A program made the translations under genes and the position numbers. 64,000 nucleotides of DNA, from NCBI GenBank assembly GCA_023634235.1, contig JAMKCF010000002.1, positions 14,317,091 to 14,381,090 on the forward strand, read 5' to 3'. A model generated the notes under the pieces. That model searched no databases. It was not told the DNA's origin and was given only the letters and a program-made list of their open reading frames with translations. This DNA is from Pisaster brevispinus. Lineage: Eukaryota; Echinodermata; Asteroidea; Forcipulatida; Asteriidae. Of this stretch, positions 23,441 through 34,857 are shown piece by piece; positions within the stretch are counted from its first letter, which is position 1, and each line of letters starts with the position of its first letter.

Positions 23441-24390
23441 GAAAACGGTCAAGCAACGTTCATGCAACTATGGGGTATGGAGCACACAAGTCAATAGCCA
23501 TTAAGTGATTCAAATACCGCAGCCCAGGTGTTTCTCAACTAGTTGTCGGTCACAATTTAAAAAAACTGTTATGTCGATGATGCTAAAATTGAGATACTTT
23601 AACTGACAACTCTTCTGATTTAGCATCTTCTGTGGACAAAGGACTGTTCGTTCTCACGGTTACATTCTGTTGGGAAAACAACCCTTTAAAGACAAGATTG
23701 TTGAAATCGTTTGTCGAAATCTGGTACAAAGCGAATCCAATCGTAATGTTTGAAGCTGCTTCCATTGAGAAGTGATTCGCATGCTCGCACCAAGTTTATT
23801 TCCCTTTTTCTTTTACCATTTTTTATAAAATTTGCAAAAGATGCCGAGACCACCGCCATTTTGTCTAGCACCCCGAGGGCACGGCGCAGGTTTTGATAAA
23901 AGAACGCTGCACACTTGATCCGAGCTAGGAGCACCAGCTTATTTAGACCACGCACCTCTCATCCGATTCCACGACGCGATAAGGGACCATTTTTTGCTTC
24001 TGGTGATTGTATGCGATTGACAGGAGGAAGAAAAGAACTCGATCATCAGACCGAACGTCAGAAACTCTCCGGAAAATTAGCGGTGACGGGCGAGGGCAAA
24101 AAAAAATCAATAAACAGGAGAAGTTTCCCGCCCATTGACGACGACTTGGTGCTCGGGGGAACTACCGTCTCGTGCCAAACTTGTATATTGGCATCGAGGG
24201 TAGAACTTTCATGCAAATCGACTTGCTAGAACAATCGAGGGAGCAAGGACACCGTTCTTCAGGTAACCATGATTAATCTTGAATTCTGAGACATCCTCCA
24301 AAATGCAGACAGGAAGACAGAAGCGGGACATGCCACATAGACGAATGTAACAATTGTTACGCCAGTGCATGTACGTGTTCAGGTTTTAAG
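23441..24390. other. Intergenic, unassigned minus-strand frame
   Basis: A minus-strand frame at 23686-23955 (89 codons) contains an ATGGCGGTGG start-like context, a motif that often occurs in mammalian and invertebrate promoters. No exon border or domain supports it. Confidence 0.3.
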
Positions 24391-24399
24391 TGTTGTCAT

Positions 24400-24450
24400 T
24401 TAGCCTTCGTGAAAGACTCTGCTAGGGTCGAAACGTCAGGGCACCATTTG
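24400..24450 (+). mobile_element. GAAACGTC hairpin motif (Penelope-like)
   Basis: The sequence TGAAAGACTCTGCTAGGGTC is followed directly by GAAACGTCAGGGC. It is the second subtype of the hairpin family. The same core, shortened (CATGCTAGGTTCGAAACGTC), is at 59675-59700. Confidence 0.45.
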
Positions 24451-25540
24451 TTTGCAATTGTTACGCTAGTGAGTTTGATGTATTACGGTTACTACTCTCT
24501 TATGGTGTTATTCGTTGCGTTTAGTATTTACAGGTTCAACTTAAACGTAAATCCTTTGAATCTTGTTTCGAAACTATGTTACACCACTATCTGCTTAATA
24601 AAACTATCGAGTTTCTCCATTTTTGTGTGGGGAAGAAAACACTCCCACTAGTGCTAGTACAAGACACTCTTGAGTTGGATTTGAGGGTTTCGCGGCATTT
24701 CTCGGATTCCAAACCGTCCCTCATTATGTAGGCTTGTTCCTTCACCGGTACTGTGGTCTTAATCTTTGACAACAATTACAGGGAGAACGCGTAATCGGTG
24801 CCCGTGTACGCGGCTTTTCACGCGGGACAGTTCAGCACCGCAGGCATGCCGGCATAATTGAGTTGTTGACGGTATGTTTCTTTTGAATCACCCGATTCAA
24901 CTATTACACAAGAGGATCCGACCGATACGGGGAAAGAGGGGACATACGAGGGGCGGGGGGTGACCAACCAAGGGCTTCATGTCACAGAGATGCAGTTTAG
25001 GCACAAGATGCCCACTTTGTTTTAGGGGGGAACGACCATTTTGCGGGCACGATCAAGGTAGTGTACCCTATGGGGTACATCACTCATGTTACCCTGCGCC
25101 ATGTACATGCTCATCTTTGTAGCACATGATCACGTGATTGGTTCTCGACCAATATAATTCACAATCTGTTACCGTGTGTCATATTACATGTCATACATAT
25201 ATATCAGGTATCATGGGCTGCGTATAATTTTGTAATCATACATGATATAATTTTGTAATCTAATATTGGAAATCTGATAACTCCGTCAGTGGTTCACAGA
25301 ATAAATATTGACTCTTTTATGGAATCACTGGTCAAAAGAATGGACACTCGCGCTTCATGTGAAAACTTTACTATCGCTCAAACGGGAGCAAACACAAAAG
25401 CATTCACAGTTAAATTAGATGTAATGCATAATTTTGAGTACGTCAAGGATAAGCAAAAATTTGGAAATACAAATACAAAATAATGCAACAATTTATTTCT
25501 CAGCTGCTCTGCGGTTGTTGGGGTTTTTTTTGTATGGGGA
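24451..25540. other. Intergenic, nothing recognised
   Basis: It is AT-rich. Small open frames show no domain. Confidence 0.4.
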
Positions 25541-25544
25541 TCAG

Positions 25545-25720
25545 GCTTAACTTGTAGTGGTTTATTTCCCTATACCTTTCACCTCTGCAGACCCCAGTTC
25601 GAATCCCACCTCACCTCAGACCACAGCCTTGTATGTGGATTGGGCTTTCAGTCCCTACGTCATTGCGTGGGTTTTCACCATTGGGGTCCCCCAAACATCT
25701 AAAACCGAACATCCCAATTC
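25545..25720 (+). repeat. tRNA-derived SINE family D, copy 2
   Basis: It contains CTTTCACCTCTGCAGACCCC, then a B-box-like AGTTCGAATCCC, then 'gtgggttttcaccattgggg'. The order matches the copies at 19905 and 57355. Confidence 0.6.
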
Positions 25721-26024
25721 ATGCTGTTATTTGCGCTAATTGTACTAATTGTGCTGTTGGATGTGTAATAAAATAATAAACAACCCCTGCCAAAACGGAG
25801 GGATATCTTCGATTCGCTTGTCATAATTTAAAATACCCAAAAGTTGCCAAGACAGTAATTGGATCCACGTGCACACAGTGAACGTAAAACACTGGACATC
25901 CTCATTGGGGAAGTACGTGCAAAGAACCCAGCCGTTCGATGATCAAAAACTCACAGCTGCAGTACACTTTCGAGAGCTACACCCCAAAATACAGCCTCAA
26001 GACGGTGTGTTTACAGAGAAGCAC

Positions 26025-26027
<3 letters not shown>

Positions 26028-26065
<38 letters not shown>

Positions 26066-26070
26066 CTCTC
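26028..26070. repeat. (CT)n microsatellite
   Basis: About 18 CT units with two interruptions. They produce long Ser-Leu frames that should not be read as coding. Confidence 0.95.
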
Positions 26071-26584
26071 GTTCAATCGGGCACAACAACAGTAGACAAC
26101 GGGGGAAAGGGATGCCGTGCGGAGACAAGACAAGGCCCGGGGGGCTCCCGTGTGACAAAGGAGAGAAAAACACAGGTGTGCGGAGAGAGGTCCAGTGACT
26201 ATAGAGGGACCACACTATAATCACCATTGGTCCTATTCAGCCCCTTGTTAGTTAAGTACACCACAATTCAGGCTCTTAAAGCCGTCTTAACGAACCCCAA
26301 AAGTCTACTCAGGTGAAACTGTGTCAGAGCCCTTATTAACGGGAAGTCCTGGGTCCCGCAGGTGCACGGCGATGCCGTCCCAACAACACAACACACTTCA
26401 TAAAGAGATCTTCTATAATTAATCAACTGGAGCTTTATGGTGGTTATCACTGAGCGATCGCGCTGAACTAGCCCTTGTGGTCGGCACCGCTGGCCATTCA
26501 AAGTAGCAGGTAGAGTTGACGAATACAAATACCCGGGTCGAACAGTAAAGATGAGAGACTGCACACAAGAAGAAAGCATTGAGA

Positions 26585-26745
26585 AGGGTACACTTTTCTG
26601 CTCAGCCGGAATGAGCAGGATACCAGTCACAAACTGTGCATGTGACACGGTACTTTGGCTGGTGACCTTACTCTGGTAAGCACAATTTTATTGAGCTTAG
26701 CTACTTTTTGTGCTTAAGCAGCCCTGTGAATTGGGGCCTGGGTTG
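26585..26745 (+). mobile_element. MITE family E, copy 2
   Basis: It shares 'gagcaggataccagtcacaa', 'ggtaagcacaattttattg' and 'tgcttaagcagc' in the same order as the copy at 22815. The left end is truncated. Confidence 0.65.
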
Positions 26746-26749
26746 GAGC

Positions 26750-27265
26750 TGTTTTGGAAGGCAAAACAACATTATCTGCGATAGGACTGTATATCAATGC
26801 TATGGAGAAGGCAAATGTACAACCAGTGTGTGCTGCTAAGTATGATGTGCTGTAGAGACGTGGACAACACCGAAATACCTAGAAAACAACCTGCAACACG
26901 GCACAAAGGGTAATGCAAATACGAAATCTAGTATCCATCCGGAACAAAAATAAGAAGCAGTAATATCAGAAAGAAAACAGCCATTAATTAAGGACATTGC
27001 TTAAAAAAATCACGGAGGCAAAGTGGAGAGATGGGCTGGACACGTGGCACGCGTAGAATGACAACAGATGGACCAGAAGAATTTCAGAACCAAGAACAGG
27101 GAGGGAAGAGGAAACAGGGTAGACACAACAAAGAGGTGGAGAGACGACATCACATCCTACCTGGGACAACATAAGACAGGCAGAAGAAAGAGGAAAATGG
27201 AGAGGACATGAAGAGGGCTACATCCGGCGATTGGATGAACACGGCCTATAGGGAAGGCAAGGCAG
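26750..27265 (+). pseudogene. RTE-clade LINE 3' coding remnant
   Basis: Conceptual plus-strand pieces match the C-terminal tail of RTE-type reverse transcriptases. RWAGHVARVE (about 27029-27058) and KRWRDDITSYLG (about 27131-27166) are the usual conserved blocks of that tail. Upstream there is a decayed CETW-like region near 26850. Frames change between the blocks and several stops intervene, so it is an old, 5'-truncated, dead copy. RTE elements retropose by nicking DNA with an APE-type endonuclease, which is absent here. Confidence 0.65.
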
Positions 27266-27955
27266 GGGACCATGGAGCCGCAACCATCTCCAACATGTCT
27301 CGTTTACGGCTTTCTACTGTTATTGCAAAATGCTCATTATTGCTTCAAAATACAATTGTCGTATACCAAAGACACTGTTTGACAGGAATAGCTGACAAAT
27401 ACATGAACGAGACCAGCGAAAAAGCTGGCGGACCAGTGAAACTATTGATGGCAGGGCAAACACTACCGACTAGACTAATACCTATAAAAAGTCAAAGTTG
27501 GTCTCACGGACGGTGGTCACTTTTTGACGCCAAAAGGCCCCGAAAAATTCTCGTCTTAAAAACCACAATGTCATCAATCATTAAGATACTGTAATATTAA
27601 TATTACCGGCTCGAGTTCATATATAATAGTAGTTGTTCTTTGTGTTTACAATAGCATATATAGATCGATTAAAGTTATCAATCTGCGTTAATCCGATTTA
27701 GATAAGCTGTTAATTATTCCCAATCCTGTATACAACAGCTAAGCTTGGCCATTGCGGAAACCTCACTCGGACCTATTGTGGAAACACACACTCACACACA
27801 GAGTGGGTCCATTGTTTCTTGACGATAACTAGCTCCACCATCGAAGTTTTGCCAGAAAAATGAAGCAGAGCCTATTGCAACGAGGGGAAAAGATTTTCCC
27901 TATCTGTATCATTGATATCATTAAAACAAATCCTGGACAAATCTGACCCCACGTG
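27266..27955. other. Intergenic, nothing recognised
   Basis: The open frame at 27208-27594 (+) overlaps the LINE tail and carries no domain. Confidence 0.4.
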
Positions 27956-27959
27956 AAGT

Positions 27960-28345
27960 AAACTATGGAATTGTTAAAAATGAGAGTCACTCAAAAAACA
28001 AATTCAGTGTCTACTTGCTGAAAAAAAAACAGCAAAACAAAAACTGTCACGGTGTTTTCACAAGAACGTCGAATCCGTCCACGTTTAGCGAGGTGGCAGC
28101 GGGTACCAGCCGCATCTCTGGCCGCAGCATTCGCGAATAAACACCAACCCTCAGAAATCTGCTAAAAACGAATCGTTTTTCAGATTGAAGTTTTTTGGGG
28201 TGACAAATTATCCAAACCATTTTTTTATTTTTTTTTCGAAGGGAATCCTTTCTCAAATTAGTTTACTAACAACAGATACAGTGCTTCTCACTAAACATGC
28301 ACCACGGGAGGGGGAAGTTTTTTATGGTCATTAATTTGTGGAGAT
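27960..28345 (-). mobile_element. Family A element, inverted copy
   Basis: The minus strand reads 'cagattgaagttttttgggg', then the shared core ('aaacgattcg', 'tgaggg', 'tgcggccagagatg', 'ggtacccgctgccacctcg'). It is collinear with 2590-3010. Confidence 0.65.
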
Positions 28346-29050
28346 TTTACGACCCTGAAACAGACGCAAGTCGAAAAATGGTCTGGTCTAATAAGGTACG
28401 AGTTACACCACTATTTTGCCATTGAGTACACTGGAAATTAGACCAAGATGGCTGTCGTAGTGGTCTATAAATAGGGCGAATGACTGATAACTTCCCCTGC
28501 CACCGAAATACACCTCGTTTTCAACACCGCCAACCAGATATCGACCGTTACTAAATGTGTTAAGTATTAAGCCAGATTAGCACACCAATGGTGTCAAGGC
28601 GTGAATGTACACACATCGGCACTTCTGCGTAACGGTGAGACGATAACGCCATGATTGAACCATGATTGCACGCTGCTCACACCGCTATCTCTTTGCGAGG
28701 ATTTCTTGTTTTTCTTCCCCACCCCCCCCCCCCCCCCCCCCGGTGCTGCTAGCCACTAAAATTGGCCAACTTAATCTCCAGAGTAGAACACCCGAGAACA
28801 AACCACCGATTCTTATCTGTTCCTGGTGGTAGATTATAGGAGACGGTGCTGGTCCTGTAAACTCGAAGAGTAAAGGGCTACTCGGGAGACTGGGGGGATG
28901 GGAGGGGGTTGACAATGGGTATCAAGGGACATGGTCTTCCATGGTGTGCGTATCATTGGTAGGAGTAAAAATATAAGTGTTTACAGATTCACGCATAACT
29001 TACAGAGACGGTCATAGCGGGAGACTCCCTTTGAAATAGTTTTGCTTGAA
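28346..29050. other. Intergenic; C run
   Basis: C-rich run at 28720-28742. No gene or further repeat recognised. Confidence 0.4.
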
Positions 29051-29054
29051 ATGC

Positions 29055-29245
29055 TATAGTCTTTGATCTCGCAAGTCAAAAACTCAATGTCTGAAAACAG
29101 TGAAAACATTAGAGGTTGTTTTTTTCCCCCACTTGTTTTTCTCGCGACTCCTTTTGACCGATTGAGCTTAAACTTTCACATGTTTGTTATTTTGTTGGAT
29201 CACATCAGGTGTGGATACTGGTTAGTGACAACTTACCAATGTGGC
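29055..29245 (+). mobile_element. Fragment of a separate MITE family
   Basis: The words 'cttttgaccgattgagctta' and 'aactttcacatgtttgttat' followed by 'accaatgtgg' resemble the end of a very common echinoderm TTAA-flanked MITE as I remember it. It is unique in this window, so the call depends on recognition. Confidence 0.4.
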
Positions 29246-30680
29246 ACATGTGCTTTGTTTTACAATTTTTCCAACAGGTATGTTACCCGTCGAGTTGTAC
29301 GTCCTTACACTTTAAGGAAATATTACATATTATGCAGCCTATGGATTTATATAAAACTCATTCTGTCCACGGAATCGGCTTATGTGGTGTGAATTTAGAG
29401 GAAAGTATCACAGACCTTTAAACAAAAAATAACTCCATGGTTTGACAGATCATTTTAAGGCTGACTACAGCCGTCGCACAACCCAAAAAACAATTGGCCG
29501 TGGCCAGACTATTAATACCACAATCCATTATTAAATTACCGCGCTTCAGTCCACTGAGTCGGACACCAGGGAAATAACCTTTGATACTACTGTACTTCAT
29601 CTGTTCTCTTTTCTTCAGTTCGTTTGTTTCTTCTGAATCTGAAGTTAACGCCATTATTTATTTATTTAAAAAACTTTTCAAAGTGAATTTTGATGAGATT
29701 TTGTAGTATTTATTTTACTAAAATTGTTCTTTCATGAGGAAACACTGAGCGTGTACCTCCGTTTCAGTTTGCCGTAATCGTTACACACACAAGCACATAC
29801 ACAAAAGAAACGATAAATAATAATAATAAAAAACTAGACATTGTGTCTTTTGCTGATGTCGTGAGTAAAGAGTTGACTAATATAACTTTCTCTTTTACAA
29901 TTAACCATGTAAAGGTGTAAACTTAAAGGTGTCATTCCATACCACAAAATTTGCCAGATGACAGCCCTTCAGCTATACAGAAATTATACTTGTTTAAATC
30001 GCAACGGGAAGTAAATTTTCTACACTTGCAACTATATGAACAGGCGAATACATTCTGGAGGATTGAAGGTCAAGTGGGTTTGCCAATGCAGTTTAAAGCA
30101 CATGTTGGCTTGAAATGATATAGTACAAATAGATTATTGAATTTCTCAGGAATTTTTACTCGAAATGTCCTCACTGAGTCATTGGAGCTAAATGCCTGAT
30201 CTGACGGGAACAGTGATTTGGTTAACATTTATTTATTTCCCTTCATCAGTTTGTGACTTTTCTGTATCGTTTGAATCTTGCGTGATGACAAATGCAATAA
30301 ATAAATAATAATGATGATTAAAAACCAAAACTCTTTTGATCAAGAGGCATCCTTGCGAAGCTATCAAACTATTTCAAAAAATAATTTCAGAATCACCAAA
30401 AACCACCAACAAATAATCACCAAACACAACTTCCAAGGCGCATGGAATAACCATCTTCCAAAGGGGTGTGTTTTCTGTTTAACAATCTTTTTCAAAACCA
30501 ACTTGGATGTTTTCTACCCGTCTGCGATTGAAACTGACCATGGAGAAATAGGTTTCCATCCTCCACGACCCGACAGGCATCCTAACTCCATCTCCGCTCA
30601 GTTTCATCTCGGAGTTCTGCGCTTGCGTCCAAAAGAATCACTTACTCTACGGAGGGCAGCCTTCAAGGTATACCTTTGGT
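29246..30680. other. Intergenic, nothing recognised
   Basis: Two short open frames (29418-29654, -; 30311-30682, +) have no domain or splice support. Confidence 0.4.
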
Positions 30681-30689
30681 AATTACTCC

Positions 30690-31010
30690 AAAAATAACTG
30701 ACCACAAAAACTAACTCGTTAAGAACCACTGCAGCTGTTGATAATGTATAACATTTTGAGAAACAATTTCTCTTCAAAGGAATGTGGTTTTAGAGAGAGA
30801 GAGAGAGAGAGGGGGGGATTAAAAAACAGTTCAATCTGAGAATCGCTTCTGCATGAAACGTTTCTCAGGTTGTGTATTCCTATCGCGGATTACTCTTCCT
30901 GCGTGGACATAACCGCTCCAGATTTTCCGCGATACCGCAAAAAAACGCCATAAATTTTTTTAATGAAATTTTCACAGGTTAGTTTGATTGTATATCTAGA
31001 TTTACACTTG
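30690..31010 (+). mobile_element. Family A element, diverged copy with (GA)n
   Basis: It has 'gcagctgttgataatgtata', 'ttgagaaacaattt', 'gaatcgcttctgcatgaaac' and 'gaaattttcacaggttagtt', in family A order. A (GA)n run interrupts it at 30792-30812. Confidence 0.55.
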
Positions 31011-31416
31011 ATTAATACAGCCGGAAGAACAGCCCCAAACCAGAGGTATACACTTTGCCTTGAAGCAACAGAGTTCCGCGGCAAGTGTCATGAAATCGGG
31101 AAACGGTCACCTCATCTTGGAGCTTGGCCAACATTACCCTGCTCTGTCCCTTCTCTATGCCCTGCTTCACATGCTCCTCCTATTCATAACATGCTCACTA
31201 TCTACGCCACTGAAAATGTTTGAAAATAGATTTAAGTGCTTACAAATGACGTAAGACCCTTAAGCCCTATCGTGATTTGTGTTGGCTTCCCCGCTGCCTA
31301 GCCAAAGCCTATTCACACATTGTGGGCATATCACCTTTGGTCAACATCACCTTTCATATGCACGGATTACCAATAAGGATAAAACATTTCCCGACAAAGG
31401 GGAGGATTGTACTTAC

Positions 31417-31659
31417 CCCCATAGAGGTATAGCTGGCGGAATCTTCTTCTACATCTTCTTCCGGAAACCCGTTGAGTTGTATGTATTCCGAGCCATGGTT
31501 TAAGGACCCTCCTAAGGGGGCCGGCACTTCGCCGGCCTGGGGCGGCTGGGGTCGCTGGGGTGGCAAGGCCGGTGAAGCACAGCTAGAGCTAGTCCAAACC
31601 GGTAACATGACCAGCGACCGCGCTGCCAAGATCACTAAAACCCGCACCGTCCCCAGCAT
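31417..31659 (-). CDS. Probable first coding exon of a secreted or membrane protein
   Basis: Reading leftwards from the ATG at 31659-31657, 81 codons run to an excellent donor (exon end 31417, then GTAAGT), leaving the intron in phase 0. The N-terminus is a plausible signal peptide: MLGTVRVLVILAARS, then a hydrophobic stretch ending at SSSCA. A Pro-rich segment (PALPPQRPQPP) and an acidic stretch (FPEEDVEEDS) follow. The exon is GC-rich compared with its flanks. The frame continues upstream to another ATG at 31719, which would place 20 residues before the signal, so I prefer the inner start. I do not recognise the family. A propeptide-bearing secreted factor or neuropeptide precursor would fit. 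I found no second exon to its left. Confidence 0.5.
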
Positions 31660-31719
31660 TATACTCGAGTCTTGTCTCGGAGCGCCCCTGCGATTCAAAC
31701 ACGCCGCGAGGTGACCCAT

Positions 31720-33260
31720 TCCAAGGGCATCCGATCAACACAAGCCCCTCGAACAAGTGGGAAGTGTACAAAAAGCTCACGTGTAGTAAACCTTAACTGA
31801 ATCCAGCACGAGTAGTATCGCCTGGCCGCTTGGCCTTTGAGTGAGTGTCAACCCCAATCACTCCGATTAGAGTTTGAGGATCTTGTTTGTCGCCAACACC
31901 GAAATGGATATACCCCCACCGCCAAACTATAGGGCAACACCGCGCTGTAACCAATCACCATAGACTAAATCAAAAAATGGTAAAACACTTCACTCCGTCC
32001 ACAGCACCAACTTTTCAGAGAGAAAACTCAAAACTTACACTCCCCCAAATTTGCAGCTTGACGCATCCGTTTCCCCGAAACAAAACTCCCTCGCAGAACG
32101 CAATCATACAGAGGACCTCATCACTGCGAAAACCTTCCAGACGAATGGACCAAGTTGAAATAAAGCATTTCCACCGTTTCCTTTTCTTTTTCCCTCTTCC
32201 ACCTTTGCGTTTTTTCTTCTTTTATTACATCATTTGGCGGTCAACCAATCCCGAATGACTTTGAACGTTCGCTGGTGAAACAAAATTCTCTGCTCTGACC
32301 AATAATCTTTGAGGAGCAAATTAATATGATCCTTATGAGTGGCGTGAAGGGGTTGGCCCAAATCGGCTAGCTGATGAAGTGGCGGTTCACGCGACCAGAT
32401 CTCTGGCTCTGCTCACCCATCCAATGAACTCCCACTGTTTAAAGACACTTTCAAAGTTGAGCAAACTATTCCATGCCGATCACGTTACCACAAGTTCCGC
32501 ACAACTATCCCAACATCAAGGGTACAGCAGACTTTTGGCCAAAACTTATCAACCCCCAAACTGCCGTCTTCAAGAAATGACAAGTCCACTGGGTTTACCT
32601 CAAGAAAGCTGGGCATTAGACATCCCTCGCAATCTCCACTGGAGCCTCCCCGAGACAGAATGACAATGGAGGACTGAATGGCGAGCTAGCTGTCAGCTAT
32701 TCTTGTGTATCGTGTACATCAGCGCTCCCGGTCGGTATGGTACAACACACAAGATCACTGATGCATTATCGGTGATCGTCAGCAGCAACTAAACCACGGA
32801 ACCTCTTTTTCCCCCCAACTCATGCATGTTAGGATTATGAGCTGAACGGCGCAGTTGGTGCTAGTCTCCTTCTCAAGCGCGGAGCTCTGAAAGAGACTAA
32901 CTGAGTCAGCCCGCGGTAGGCGTTCGAGCTTATACCGTCCGTCGTCGGTTATACTGACGTACTGAAATCTAACTCAGTTGCAATTGCAACATGGAGGAAG
33001 GAACACAACTTGATGGAAACTGAGACAATACTGTGAACGTGAACGTTTGAACAACACACACACACACAAGTTCAATACTCGTTTTGTTCCCGTTAATCAA
33101 TTGCCCCCACAGGGTGCCCCCCACGAAAACAATTCCACATAATCAACCGTTAATATATAAAGCACTGATGAATATAAAGAACACTGGTATAAAGAAGTGT
33201 GCTTATAGAGAGTACATTCTGAAGTCCCAAATTTCATTTCTGCTTTGCGTTTCTGTGTTT
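31720..33260. other. Intergenic or upstream region, nothing recognised
   Basis: This would be the upstream flank of the minus-strand exon at 31417-31659. No TATA or other promoter element can be assigned. (CA)n lies at 33056-33068. The open frames at 31887-32258 and 32379-32663 show no domain. Confidence 0.35.
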
Positions 33261-33261
33261 T

Positions 33262-33490
33262 ACTGTTAATTTTATTTAATTTGGGTTTGAACAAATACAA
33301 ATTGACTGGAGCGGGACTTGAACCTCCGGATTAACGTACCGGCGATCTTTACCAACTGAGCTATCCAGCCCTATGTTGGCGGTCTCCCTATTAGTCAAGT
33401 CCCGCTCCAGTCAATTATTCTTTGTTCGAACCCAAATAAAAAAAATAAAAAAACCCAGTCAGTTTCCCTTGTGGTTTATTACTTGATACT
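33262..33490 (-). repeat. tRNA-bearing repeat, copy 2, folded into a hairpin
   Basis: A minus-strand tRNA-like unit (33373-33300) has the same flanks as the copy at 16300-16545. In addition its T-arm/3' flank (33279-33321) is repeated in inverse orientation at 33395-33437: 43-base arms, roughly 38 matches, separated by the tRNA body. The plus-strand end at 33452-33490 carries the family's terminal word (CAGTTTCCCTTGTGGTTTAT). Confidence 0.65.
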
Positions 33491-33504
33491 TATTTTATTT
33501 ATTG

Positions 33505-33715
33505 TATTTATAAGTGGTCGTGAAGTCAAGGATTGTAAGAAAAGACACATTAGCCAAGAACCCCCCCCCCCCCCATGAATAGAAGACAAGGAAGAGGTTT
33601 CAGTTCTAGAGGAAACCCCGAAGAATTGTTTCCAGGGAAAACCGTTGGGGGTTCGAACCGGGGTCCTGGGGGTGGAAGGTGAGGAAAGCTACGCCAAACC
33701 CACCGCCCTACCTTT
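33505..33715 (-). repeat. SINE family C, copy 3
   Basis: It has 'gtcgtgaagtcaaggattgt', a C run, 'gaggaaaccccgaagaattg' and 'gttcgaaccggggtcctggg', in the order of the copy at 9390. The minus-strand B-box is GGTTCGAACCC-like. Confidence 0.6.
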
Positions 33716-34365
33716 TATAACTGCGAGATATTGCATGTAGTGCCCTCAAAAAAGGAAAGGAAAACTGTTACAAATTATAATGATAGTAAGCATGACACGA
33801 ACCCACCGTTGAGAAAAATATGAACCTATCCCATCCAAACTGAAAAGCTAATGCCCAGTGGGCCCCCCCCCCCCAAGAAAAAACCCTGGCTACGCAGCTG
33901 CTCACAGGGCCGACATAAATAGTAGACACTCTGTGTTAATTGTCATGTTTCTTTCTTGTGTTTGTTCGTTGGGGTGTTAGGTGTTTGTTTGTTTAATTAC
34001 CTTTCACCTTTTTGGGCCATGCACTTTCCTCCTGTTTATGACATGGTGATGGAAACAACACAATTAACAGACAAACAAACAACGATAAGAAATCAAAAGC
34101 TCTGTAGCACCAATGTCGCTAAAAAAAATAACAATGAGCAATCCTAAATACAAAAATACATGTCATATCAATAGAGGGCGGTGTTCCAGCATTGAAGAAT
34201 ACCGAACTATGTCCGAGTGTTAATGCAAGTAAAATAATCCACGGGCTTCATTTACAAATTGGTATTTTTGAATATTGTTTACTGTTGTTCTAACACAAGC
34301 CAGAAAGTACCGCAGGACTGTAGTTTACTTTCTGCATGGGGCCTTTTCTTTTATACAGATGTTCC
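33716..34365. other. Intergenic, nothing recognised
   Basis: C run at 33864-33875, followed by 'ccctggctacgcagc', which is the end of the GGCGTAGCCAGG repeat family seen complete at 55495-55721. Confidence 0.4.
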
Positions 34366-34369
34366 GCTC

Positions 34370-34465
34370 CCATCTTTAGAATCGTCCCAACTGTAGTTGG
34401 GACTGGTCCCAAGAACATTACTGTTTGGGACGGCCCAACTATAAGCCGGGATCCAGAGATCTGTC
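34370..34465. mobile_element. Palindromic repeat family D, copy 2
   Basis: It is collinear with 11045-11165: 'agaatcgtcccaact', GTTGGGAC, GGTCCCAA, and 'gggatccagagatct' at the end. The palindromic centre has one substitution (CCAACTGTAGTTGG). Confidence 0.6.
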
Positions 34466-34857
34466 ACTGGTGGATCCCCCCTACCTCCATGGGTGATGGG
34501 TGAGGTAAATTCAGTTGCTTGTGCAAACAGGAGAAACAATGGTGTTTCCTCAAGTTTTGCCATGATAAAGCAGGGTTAATTGCTGACAAAGAGTTCAGAA
34601 CTAGCATCAACAATTTCAGTAGAAATGTTGAAATGGTGGTATTTCCGCCTGCTGGTAACCGCTAGTTATAGATTTCAATGAGCTTTTGGGAACAGAACAG
34701 TATCCCAAGCGCTGGAGAAGCAGATCAAAGAGTAGGATTTCTTTATATTATGAGGAAAATATCTGTGTGTTTTTTTTGACCAGGCAGAAGTTGTATGCTA
34801 AAAAGGTCTGAATTCACTTAAAAGTCTAAAAATTTCTCATCCATGCATGCATGGAAG

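Noticed and set aside
25869..26227. Ser/Leu-rich and Arg/Glu-rich open frames on both strands
   Set aside because: They span a (CT)n microsatellite and have no domain.
32340..32660. RNase H-like 'NRLADEVA' word suggesting a LINE end
   Set aside because: Only one short word matches and the rest of the frame does not resemble an RNase H or LINE tail.
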